24,052 nt of DNA from an uncultured Bergeyella sp. (GTDB lineage Bacteria; Bacteroidota; Bacteroidia; Flavobacteriales; Weeksellaceae): positions 1-24,052 of the forward strand of contig CAKAOY010000004.1 in the NCBI GenBank assembly GCA_916710115.1, in the 5' to 3' direction. Below are positions 1 through 6,901 of this stretch, in pieces (the first letter of the stretch is position 1; each line of letters starts with the position of its first letter). The translations under genes were made by a program, and so were the position numbers. Below the pieces are notes generated by a model that was given only the letters and a program-made list of their open reading frames with translations, had not been told where the DNA came from and searched no databases.

Positions 1-1113
1 GCCCGCAATATAGAAATTAGGTAGAAGTTTAGAAGCCATCGTTTTGAAATTAATTTCTCGTAAATCTACCCCTCCGCAGGTTACGAACTCCTCTTTGAAG
101 GTGGATTTTCCAGTTACTTTTAGTTGTTTTTTGCATAGGTTTTCTAAGATAAGTTGCGTTTCTTTGTTCGTAATATGAGCAATTTGTTTATTGAAATCAA
201 TTTTAGAAATTTCTAAAATTTTATGCCAAAAACGATTACTGATTTTAAACATTTTAGACTGGGCAAGACTTCTTTTTGGGTATTGTTTTTTGAATTCTAT
301 GAAAGTGTGTAGAGCCTCGTCATAATCCATTCCAAGGAAATTGACTTCTATCTCGAACTGATATTTCATCTGAGCGAGTGAGCGAGCTTCCCACGAAGAT
401 AGTTTCAAGACTGCAGGCCCCGATAGTCCCCAATGTGTTATGAGTAAAGCCCCAGATTCTACTGCTTTGAGATGAGGGATACTTATTTCGGTCGTCCCAA
501 AACTTGTTCCCATCAGTCCGCTTAGTAGTTCATCTTTAATATTAAAGGTAAATAGCGATGGAATCGGTGGTACGATGTTATGCCCTAGATTTTCAATGAT
601 TTTTAGAGATTTTGGCGAACTTCCCGTAGTGTATATCACAATGTCAGCACCAAAAATGCCATTCGAGGTGTGTATCTCATAGCCGTTTGTTGTGGTGGAT
701 ATAGACTTTACACCCGTTTGAGTGAGGATTTCCACTTTGTTTTTCTTTGCTTCGCTGAGGAAACAATCAATGATGCTCTGTGAGGAGTTGCTTTCGGGAA
801 AGGTTCTGTTGTCGGTCTCTATGTTTAGTGGAACATTTCGCTGTTGGAACCAATCCATAGTATCGGCAGGTTGAAATTTCGAGAATACGCTGAGGAGTTC
901 TTTGTTGCCACGAGGGTAGAATTGAATAAGTTCTTTTGGGTCAAAACAAGCATTCGTAACATTACAACGCCCACCACCAGATATTTTTACTTTTTGGAGA
1001 ACCTCACTTCCTTGTTCAAAGATGCGGATTTGGTATCGTGAAGAATCTAAATTAGAGGCACAGAAAAATCCAGAGGCACCTCCCCCGATGATGGCAACTT
1101 GTTGTTTAGGCAT
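1..1113 (-). CDS. NAD(P)/FAD-dependent oxidoreductase, HI0933/YhiN family (3' end outside window)
   Basis: Reading the minus strand from the ATG at 1113 gives an uninterrupted frame of 371 codons that leaves the window without a stop, so the C-terminus is missing. The N-terminus has the dinucleotide-binding glycine motif IIGGGASG (residues 8-15). It is followed by KISGGGRCNVTN (43-54), a signature of the HI0933-like flavoproteins. Residue 371 falls in the segment GGVDLRE...NFYIAG, which in this family lies roughly 30-40 residues before the end. The family consists of cytosolic FAD proteins whose physiological substrate is mostly unsettled, so only a general oxidoreductase call is justified. 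The gene is divergent from the patatin gene, and the 137-bp gap holds a TATTTTTG -7 element reading towards it. No signal peptide is visible. Confidence 0.9.
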   Translation of the reverse strand, partial: MPKQQVAIIGGGASGFFCASNLDSSRYQIRIFEQGSEVLQKVKISGGGRCNVTNACFDPKELIQFYPRGNKELLSVFSKFQPADTMDWFQQRNVPLNIETDNRTFPESNSSQSIIDCFLSEAKKNKVEILTQTGVKSISTTTNGYEIHTSNGIFGADIVIYTTGSSPKSLKIIENLGHNIVPPIPSLFTFNIKDELLSGLMGTSFGTTEISIPHLKAVESGALLITHWGLSGPAVLKLSSWEARSLAQMKYQFEIEVNFLGMDYDEALHTFIEFKKQYPKRSLAQSKMFKISNRFWHKILEISKIDFNKQIAHITNKETQLILENLCKKQLKVTGKSTFKEEFVTCGGVDLREINFKTMASKLLPNFYIAG

Positions 1114-1128
1114 TCTTAAATTTTTTCA

Positions 1129-1136
1129 CAAAAATA
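1129..1136 (-). promoter_or_regulatory. -7 promoter element of the HI0933-family gene
   Basis: On the minus strand this reads TATTTTTG, a full match to the Bacteroidota -7 consensus TAnnTTTG. It ends 15 nt before the ATG at 1113. No TTG is visible 17-23 bp further upstream, so the -33 element is weak or absent. The same octamer at a similar distance precedes coaX, the DUF2795 gene and thiL. Confidence 0.5.
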
Positions 1137-1250
1137 GAGATTTCTTTTTATTTTTTAGACTTTAATATGGAGGTAAATTTCGTGATGAGGTATTTACTAT
1201 AATTAAATATATTTCGTTACATTTGCTATAATATTTTGTGAAAACTAATA

Positions 1251-3398
1251 ATGATAAGGACGATATTGAATATTTTGATGGTAATAGTAGTTGGCATCCT
1301 CCCAGCACAAGTTAGGGAAGGTCTGCGGATACCTCAAAATGCGAGTGTCGGCCTATCGCTCGAGGGAGGTGGAGCTAAGGGATTTGCACATATTGGTGTA
1401 CTGAAAGTGATAGATTCTCTTGGAATAAAGGTAGATTATATCTCTGGGACGAGTATGGGAGCTATTATTGGGGGACTTTATGCTTCGGGATATTCGGCAA
1501 ATGACTTGGAGAAAATTGTGAAAACAACTGATTTTTATAGCCTGATTGCTAATGAAAAAGCTAGACGGGAGACTACTTTTTTTAATAAGGTTAATGACAG
1601 ATATTTGGTAACTTTCCCAATAGAACGAGGCAAGCTTAATTTCATACCTAAGTCCATCTCCTCAGGGCAGAGTAATTTCTTATTTTTAAAAGAATTATTG
1701 GGTAGTTCGGCAAAAATAACCGATTTTTCTAAACTAAAAATTCCATTTTTGTGCGTAGCTACAAATTTAGAAAGTGGCAAAATGAAAATTTTTGAAAAGG
1801 GAGATCTCACGAGTGCAATTATGGCAAGTTCTGCATACCCAACATTGATGGATCCCGTGCAAGTTGGTGATAGCCTCTATATAGACGGAGCAATGACAAT
1901 GAACTACCCCTCTCAGCCACTGAAAAACAAGGGAATAGATGTCGTGATAGGAGTGGACTTGAATATTCCGTTGGCAAAAAAAGAAGAACTAACTTCCGCG
2001 GTGAGAATTCTTGACCAAATCATAGATTTTAGCATTAAAAAAGAGCATCAAAAGCAATATCAATATACGGACATTAATATTCGCCCTAATTTAAAAGGAT
2101 ATACTGCTACTAGTTATGATGATAAAGATAGTATCTTAAAATCGGGCTATCAAGAGGCGTTGAGGTATGTAGATGTATTCCGAGAGCTCCCAAAGAAAGA
2201 TTTACTCATCCCAAGTCGAGTCGAGGAGTTTTTCCAGATTAATGATATACAATTGATAAACAACAAGTTATTTAATGAAGATTTTGTAAAAGGAAAAGTA
2301 AGATTAAAATTTCCTGCGAGGCTTTCGTATCACGATATCAGAATGCTGATAGATAGGCTCTATGCTACGGGGTATTACAAATTAATTAATTACGATATAG
2401 TTTCCCAAGATGATGGATACATACTGAAGCTAATTGTGGAAGAAGATAATACGAAGTACGCCATAAAGATGGGCTTACATTATGACAATGTTTTTAAGTC
2501 GGGATTGTTGTTTAATTTTACAGCAAAACAGTTGGGGTTCAATTCTATTTTGTCGGCTGATGGTATTGTTGGCGACCGCCCGAGATATTTTATTAATTAC
2601 TTCATAGATAATGGTTACTTGCCAGGGGTTGGGCTTACAGCGGTGGGTACAGCTTTGGAATTGAAGGATGATGACCGAAATATTTACGAAAAGTGGAAAT
2701 GGTTTCGGAATGAGGTATATGTGCATTCCATTTTCAGGGATAGATATATCATTGGTGGAGGGGTCAGCCACGATTTTTATCAGCGGAAAATAGGTTTTGG
2801 GGGATACCATAAAGGGAGGCATTTTGTCAATCCATATGCTTTCTTGAAGGGAGATAATCGTGATGATAGAGATTTCCCAACAATGGGATTATATTTGTTT
2901 TCTGAGGTGAAATTATTGGATGTTTTAAATGAGGAAATAAGACGGAAGAGTTTCCTCCTAAAGGGAAATTTACAGATGAATTTCCCAATAAGTTCTATCG
3001 TTACATATAGATTGAATCTATTTGGAGGCTTTACGATAGGGGGAGCTTATTTACAATACTATAAGTATCATTTGGGCGGAATTTTTGAGCAGGATTTAGG
3101 GAGTTTTTTACCATTTAGAGGATATCAATTTGGTAGCTATGCGGTGGAAAATGTGTTAATAGCAAGAAATGAGATGCAATTTAAGATGAAGAAAAATTTA
3201 TACCTAAATGCCCATTTTGATATGCTCAATACCTTTCAACAGAGTGTTACTTTTAAGGAATTACTTAATATCAATGATGTATCAGCAGGAATTTCGGTCG
3301 GGTATAAGTCGCCGATTGGACAGATACAAGCTGATTTGAGCAGGTCTTTTGATAGGCAGAAAATGATTTTTTCCGTAATTGTTGGGCATTGGTTTTAG
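1251..3398 (+). CDS. Patatin-like phospholipase with C-terminal outer-membrane beta-barrel
   Basis: The 715-residue product starts with a signal peptide (about residues 1-20, ending LPAQ). A patatin domain follows (about 31-230) with the oxyanion glycines EGGGAKG (38-44), the nucleophile in GTSMG (Ser68) and the dyad aspartate in DGA (Asp212). All catalytic elements are therefore present. Residues about 325-400 look like one POTRA-type domain. From about 401 onward alternating aromatic and polar segments suggest an Omp85/surface-antigen barrel, ending in the aromatic C-terminus GHWF. This order resembles PlpD-type (type Vd) patatin autotransporters, in which the barrel anchors the lipase to the outer membrane. 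The likely reaction is hydrolysis of acyl esters of phospholipid; the natural substrate is unknown. Only weak promoter-like sequence is seen upstream. Confidence 0.93.
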   Translation: MIRTILNILMVIVVGILPAQVREGLRIPQNASVGLSLEGGGAKGFAHIGVLKVIDSLGIKVDYISGTSMGAIIGGLYASGYSANDLEKIVKTTDFYSLIANEKARRETTFFNKVNDRYLVTFPIERGKLNFIPKSISSGQSNFLFLKELLGSSAKITDFSKLKIPFLCVATNLESGKMKIFEKGDLTSAIMASSAYPTLMDPVQVGDSLYIDGAMTMNYPSQPLKNKGIDVVIGVDLNIPLAKKEELTSAVRILDQIIDFSIKKEHQKQYQYTDINIRPNLKGYTATSYDDKDSILKSGYQEALRYVDVFRELPKKDLLIPSRVEEFFQINDIQLINNKLFNEDFVKGKVRLKFPARLSYHDIRMLIDRLYATGYYKLINYDIVSQDDGYILKLIVEEDNTKYAIKMGLHYDNVFKSGLLFNFTAKQLGFNSILSADGIVGDRPRYFINYFIDNGYLPGVGLTAVGTALELKDDDRNIYEKWKWFRNEVYVHSIFRDRYIIGGGVSHDFYQRKIGFGGYHKGRHFVNPYAFLKGDNRDDRDFPTMGLYLFSEVKLLDVLNEEIRRKSFLLKGNLQMNFPISSIVTYRLNLFGGFTIGGAYLQYYKYHLGGIFEQDLGSFLPFRGYQFGSYAVENVLIARNEMQFKMKKNLYLNAHFDMLNTFQQSVTFKELLNINDVSAGISVGYKSPIGQIQADLSRSFDRQKMIFSVIVGHWF

Positions 3399-3425
3399 AA
3401 TAGAGATTGTTAATGTTTTTTATAC

Positions 3426-3433
3426 TATTTTTG
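3426..3433 (+). promoter_or_regulatory. -7 promoter element of coaX
   Basis: TATTTTTG is an exact TAnnTTTG match, followed by CAAATC, and ends 16 nt before the coaX ATG. A TTG at 3407-3409 lies 16 bp upstream, close to the spacing expected for a -33 element. The leader would be very short. This suggests coaX is transcribed independently of the patatin gene, which ends 51 bp upstream with no terminator visible. Confidence 0.5.
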
Positions 3434-3449
3434 CAAATCAAAAAATGAT

Positions 3450-4220
3450 ATGGCAAATACGGCAATAGTAATAAATATAGGGAATACGAATATCCGATTC
3501 GGACATTTCGTAGATGATGTCTGCAAAGTTTCGTGGGTGCTGAATACTAAGCCCTACAAGACGGCAGACGAGTTGTATATGCAGTTTATTAGTTCGTATC
3601 AGACTTATAGCATTAATGTTAGTGAGGTGAGTAGAATCATCATTGGTTCTGTAGTTCCTCAACTTACAATTGCTGTAAAGAAGGCAATAGACAAAATCCA
3701 CGGAGAACATATAGCTGTTGTAGTAGATAGGAATACACCATCAGCCGTAGTACCAAAATCCAAACAAATGGGTACAGATATATATGCTAATCTCGTGGCT
3801 GCTAATGAGCTATATCCTAATCAGAAGAAAATAATAGTAGATTTCGGAACAGCACTTACGGCGAGCTGTATCTCTGAGACGGGAGAGACCTTAGGAGTGA
3901 TTATTGCTCCTGGTATCATCACTTCTCTTAATGGACTTATCCAGCAGACGGCTCAACTTACCGAAATAGAACTCATCCCGCCTAAGACAATTTTGGGTTT
4001 GGATACTATTTCGTGTATGCAGAGTGGTATTATTTACGGATATCTTGGTATGGTAGAGGGATTCATAGACAGAATCAATTCAGAAGTAGGTGGTAATTGC
4101 CTCGTAATAGGTACAGGAGGTGTATCTCATATCTATCAGCCACTTACAGATAAAATAAGTATTGTGGATAAACTACACACCCTAAAAGGACTTTATTTTT
4201 TAGGAAAAGATAAATGTTAA
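3450..4220 (+). CDS. coaX: Type III pantothenate kinase (CoaX-like)
   Basis: This 256-residue protein would phosphorylate pantothenate in the first step of coenzyme A synthesis in the cytosol. It shows the acetate/sugar kinase fold signatures of type III kinases: NIGNT (residues 9-13), GTD (108-110, the aspartate matching the proposed catalytic base), DFGTALT (131-137), a PG turn at 154-155 and GTGG (221-224). Length is normal. One oddity is that the first aspartate of the DxGNT phosphate-binding motif is asparagine here (Asn9). A second is that the arginine usually following GxD is isoleucine. This may be a lineage variant of the Chryseobacterium type rather than loss of function. The ATG at 3450 is chosen because it gives the conserved N-terminal strand; the ATG at 3445 is in another frame. 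The next gene begins 5 nt after the stop. Confidence 0.88.
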   Translation: MANTAIVINIGNTNIRFGHFVDDVCKVSWVLNTKPYKTADELYMQFISSYQTYSINVSEVSRIIIGSVVPQLTIAVKKAIDKIHGEHIAVVVDRNTPSAVVPKSKQMGTDIYANLVAANELYPNQKKIIVDFGTALTASCISETGETLGVIIAPGIITSLNGLIQQTAQLTEIELIPPKTILGLDTISCMQSGIIYGYLGMVEGFIDRINSEVGGNCLVIGTGGVSHIYQPLTDKISIVDKLHTLKGLYFLGKDKC

Positions 4221-4225
4221 GGAGA

Positions 4226-5413
4226 ATGAAAAAATATATATTACTAGGACTCCTATCGATAATATCCATTGTTTCTGCCCAACAAAGACGAGTACAAAGG
4301 GTGGGGATAGGTTTTATGAATGTAGAAAATCTTTGGGATATTTACCCATCAGCAGATTATATAGATGGTACTTTATTGCCGTCTAATCCTGCTTTTCATC
4401 GTTCGGTACCGATTGATTCATTGAAATATTTGCCTATTACAGAGGAATATAAAGGTCAATGGGTAGATAAGAAATTATTCGGTAAAAAAGTCGTGAGAAA
4501 ACAAGTCCTAAGTGATGATTTTACTCCAAATAGCCCTAAGGCTTGGACTAAAAAACGATATGAAGAAAAATTAATCAGAATATCCAAGGTAATTGCTGAT
4601 TTGGGCAGAGAATATACCAAAACAGCCCCAGTAATAGCAGGTCTTATAGAGGTGGAAAATCGCCAAGTTGTACAAGACCTTATCCAGCAACCCGCATTGG
4701 TAAAATATGATTACGGAATTGCCCATTTTAATTCCTATGATCCACGAGGGATAGATGTAGCAATTATTTACCAAAAGAAAAGATTTGTACCGATAAGAAT
4801 TTTTAAAAAGGAAGTTGTAAATTTTAATGAAGATGGAAAGCGAGAATATACCCGGGATATTTTAGTTGTCTATGGTGTTTTAGATGGCGAAAAAGTCGGT
4901 GTTTTGATGAATCATTGGCCTTCGCGTCGTGGAGGAGCATCTTCTGAACCGAAACGAAACATAGCTGGAAAAACCCTTAAAAATGTAATGGATGAACTCC
5001 GAAGCGAGATACCAAATGTAAAACTTATCGCTATGGGAGATTTTAATGATGACCCTGTTAATGAGAGCATAACAAAACATTTAGGTGCTGAGGGTGAGGA
5101 GAAAAAACTCAGTGAAGATAGACCCTATTTCAATCCAATGTGGAAATTATTTAAAAATGGTGTGGCTTCCTATGCATATCGAGATGGATTGAATATGTTT
5201 GACCAAATTATTATCAGTAAAAATTTGGTAAATCCACAAACTGAAGGCTATAAGATGTTCAAAACAGATATTTTTGCTCCGAAATATCTCATTACAGATT
5301 CGGGACAATACAAAGGGTATCCTTTTCGGGCGTGGGCAGGGGATATTTATCAAGATGGATATTCCGACCATTTTCCAGCATTTATCGTTTTGCAAAGAGA
5401 TATTATCAAATAA
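4226..5413 (+). CDS. Exported endonuclease/exonuclease/phosphatase family protein
   Basis: The 395-residue product begins with a signal peptide (MKKYILLGLLSIISIVSAQ), so it probably acts in the periplasm or outside the cell. The metal-dependent phosphoesterase fold is shown by GFMNVENLWD (29-38), IEVEN (141-145), GIDVAI (175-180), NHWPSR (229-234), GDFND (271-275) and the terminal SDHF (380-383). Together these give the Asn/Glu/Asp/His set of the DNase I-like superfamily. The substrate could be a nucleic acid, a phospholipid headgroup or a sugar phosphate, and the sequence does not decide. An in-frame ATG at 4214 overlaps the coaX stop. The ATG at 4226 is preferred because the lysine pair and hydrophobic stretch of the signal peptide start there. 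It sits in one transcription unit between coaX (5 nt) and the epimerase gene (15 nt). Confidence 0.88.
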   Translation: MKKYILLGLLSIISIVSAQQRRVQRVGIGFMNVENLWDIYPSADYIDGTLLPSNPAFHRSVPIDSLKYLPITEEYKGQWVDKKLFGKKVVRKQVLSDDFTPNSPKAWTKKRYEEKLIRISKVIADLGREYTKTAPVIAGLIEVENRQVVQDLIQQPALVKYDYGIAHFNSYDPRGIDVAIIYQKKRFVPIRIFKKEVVNFNEDGKREYTRDILVVYGVLDGEKVGVLMNHWPSRRGGASSEPKRNIAGKTLKNVMDELRSEIPNVKLIAMGDFNDDPVNESITKHLGAEGEEKKLSEDRPYFNPMWKLFKNGVASYAYRDGLNMFDQIIISKNLVNPQTEGYKMFKTDIFAPKYLITDSGQYKGYPFRAWAGDIYQDGYSDHFPAFIVLQRDIIK

Positions 5414-5428
5414 AAAATACATAATTAG

Positions 5429-6460
5429 ATGAATTATTTAGTTACGGGCGGAAGTGGTTTCATAGGCTCACATTTGATAGAAGAATTATTAAAAAAAGGA
5501 CATTTTGTCATTAATATAGATAATTTTGACAATTTTTACGATTATAAAATTAAAATAAAAAATACCCTAGAATCTGTTGAACTGTCGCCTAATTTTGATT
5601 TTACAAATGATAAAGAAAAAGATATAGAGATACTTCAATCCAAACTTGTAGATGTAGCGTTATATGAGTTTTATTATCAAGATATTAGGGACAAAAAGGG
5701 ATTAGAAACTATTTTCCAAAAATATAAAATAGATATGGTGATTCATTTGGCAGCCTTGGCAGGGGTTCGCCCATCTATTGAGCGACCTATGGAGTACGCT
5801 GAAGTGAATATTTTAGGCTCTATGAATCTTTGGGAATTATGTAAGGATTATGGTATTAAAAAGTTTATTTGTGCCTCATCTTCAAGTGTTTATGGTAATA
5901 ATGAGAAAATTCCATTTGCCGAAACAGACAATGTGGATAGACCAATTTCTCCCTATGCAGCGACAAAAAAATGTGGCGAAATATTAGGGCATACTTACCA
6001 TCATTTGTATGATATAGATATGATTCAGTTGCGATTTTTTACGGTTTATGGTCCTCGTCAACGCCCAGATTTGGCAATCCATAAATTCGCAAAAATTATC
6101 TCCGATGGAGGAGAAATACCATTCTATGGTGATGGGACCACGGCTCGAGATTACACATTTGTCGAGGATATAGTAGATGGAATTACGAAGTCTATAGTCT
6201 ATTTAGAAAATCATAACAAAGTATATGAGGTGCTTAATCTTGGTGAAAATCAAGTGGTTAGTCTAAAAGAAATGCTTGTTGAGATTGAAACCAATTTAGA
6301 TAGAAAGGCAAAGCTAAATAGACTACCAATGCAGGCAGGAGATGTGCAGAAAACCAACGCTGATATTACCAAAGCAAAAAAAATGGTAGGCTATACACCA
6401 AAGACTAATTTCCAAAATGGCATAAAAAAATTTGTGGAATGGTTTTTGAGAGGGAGATAA
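5429..6460 (+). CDS. NAD-dependent sugar epimerase, UDP-glucuronate 4-epimerase-like
   Basis: This 343-residue member of the extended short-chain dehydrogenase/reductase family is predicted to invert C4 of a nucleotide sugar using tightly bound NAD. Visible are the Rossmann motif GGSGFIG (7-13), HLAALAGVRPS (106-116), the catalytic SSSS...YAATK set (Ser150-153, Tyr176, Lys180), the FFTVYGPRQRPD stretch (203-214) and ARDYTFVEDIVDG (239-251). The NFDNFYD segment (32-38) and GPRQRPD favour UDP-glucuronate 4-epimerase-like enzymes over GalE. A segment of about 30 residues (50-82) before the second half of the Rossmann domain is longer than I expect for the family. No polysaccharide cluster is nearby; the gene is the last of the coaX group. 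Exact substrate is uncertain. Confidence 0.88.
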   Translation: MNYLVTGGSGFIGSHLIEELLKKGHFVINIDNFDNFYDYKIKIKNTLESVELSPNFDFTNDKEKDIEILQSKLVDVALYEFYYQDIRDKKGLETIFQKYKIDMVIHLAALAGVRPSIERPMEYAEVNILGSMNLWELCKDYGIKKFICASSSSVYGNNEKIPFAETDNVDRPISPYAATKKCGEILGHTYHHLYDIDMIQLRFFTVYGPRQRPDLAIHKFAKIISDGGEIPFYGDGTTARDYTFVEDIVDGITKSIVYLENHNKVYEVLNLGENQVVSLKEMLVEIETNLDRKAKLNRLPMQAGDVQKTNADITKAKKMVGYTPKTNFQNGIKKFVEWFLRGR

Positions 6461-6509
6461 TATATGTTAAGTGAAGAGTAAAGTTTTTTTTGGATAACTT
6501 CACAAATGA

Positions 6510-6542
6510 TTTTCTTAATTTTATTCAAATAAAATAAGAAAA
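6510..6542 (+). repeat. AT-rich inverted repeat between the epimerase and DUF2795 genes
   Basis: The left arm TTTTCTTAATTTTATT (6510-6525) and right arm AATAAAATAAGAAAA (6528-6542) pair over 15 bp with one extra A and a 2-nt loop. It ends 4 bp before the -7 element of the DUF2795 gene. It could be a weak terminator of the coaX-epimerase unit or an operator; sequence alone does not decide. Confidence 0.5.
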
Positions 6543-6546
6543 TGTT

Positions 6547-6554
6547 TATTTTTG
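6547..6554 (+). promoter_or_regulatory. -7 promoter element of the DUF2795 gene
   Basis: TATTTTTG followed by CAAATA matches TAnnTTTG exactly and ends 21 nt before the ATG at 6576. It is nearly identical to the coaX element. No TTG is present at -33; that position is occupied by the inverted repeat just upstream. A possible TTG start at 6552 lies inside this element, which argues against that start. Confidence 0.5.
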
Positions 6555-6575
6555 CAAATAATTAATATAATAAAT

Positions 6576-6797
6576 ATGTACTGGACATTAGAATTAGCAT
6601 CTTATCTTAGCGATGCACCTTGGCCAATGACTAAGGCAGAACTTATAGACTATGCAATACGAACAGGTGCTCCAATGGAAGTGGTAGAAAACTTACAAGC
6701 TATTGAAGACGAGGGGGAAATCTACGAATCTATAGAAGAGGTTTGGAGTGATTACCCTACCGATGAGGATTTCCTTTGGAATGAAGATGAATATTAA
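6576..6797 (+). CDS. Small acidic DUF2795 protein
   Basis: This is a 73-residue protein beginning MYWTLELASYLSDAPWPMTK. The first two-thirds match the DUF2795 family as I remember it: a small helical fold with the segment AELIDYAIRTGAP (about residues 21-33) that is strongly conserved across Bacteroidota. The C-terminal 25 residues are very acidic, with tryptophans in EEVWSDYP and FLWNEDE. No signal peptide or membrane segment is seen, so it should be cytosolic. The molecular role is not known to me. I take the ATG at 6576 rather than the in-frame TTG at 6552, because the shorter form has the conserved N-terminus and the TTG lies in the promoter. secA follows after 104 bp. Confidence 0.88.
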   Translation: MYWTLELASYLSDAPWPMTKAELIDYAIRTGAPMEVVENLQAIEDEGEIYESIEEVWSDYPTDEDFLWNEDEY

Positions 6798-6812
6798 TAA
6801 ATAATCAAATAG

Positions 6813-6841
6813 GAAGGCAGAGAGATAGTTTTTCTGCTTTC
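6813..6841 (+). promoter_or_regulatory. Hairpin in the DUF2795-secA gap
   Basis: GAAGGCAGA (6813-6821) pairs with TCTGCTTTC (6833-6841): nine pairs, one of them G-U, around an 11-nt loop. It starts 15 nt after the DUF2795 stop and ends 60 nt before the secA ATG. No long T-run follows, so it is a poor terminator. It may be a 3' stabiliser, a partial attenuator or a secA leader structure. Confidence 0.4.
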
Positions 6842-6901
6842 TTGTGTATTTTAGAAATCAAAGAAAGTAGAAAAATATATTCTTACAAAACAGATAATAT
6901 T

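Noticed and set aside
844..1041. 65-codon plus-strand reading frame
   Set aside because: It lies antisense to the HI0933-family gene, whose motifs are unmistakable on the minus strand.
2475..2822. 115-codon minus-strand frame inside the patatin gene
   Set aside because: Antisense shadow of a well-supported coding frame, with no recognisable domain or own promoter.
3450..6460. A capsule or lipopolysaccharide cluster around the epimerase
   Set aside because: The neighbours are a CoA kinase and an exported phosphoesterase-fold protein; no glycosyltransferase or polymerase is nearby.
6552..6575. TTG start giving an 81-residue DUF2795 protein
   Set aside because: The TTG is part of the TATTTTTG promoter element, and the ATG at 6576 gives the conserved N-terminus.
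6842..6901. TTG start adding 20 residues to SecA
   Set aside because: The added residues are not SecA-like and begin directly after a hairpin; MSFLSSILKSFLG is the usual start.
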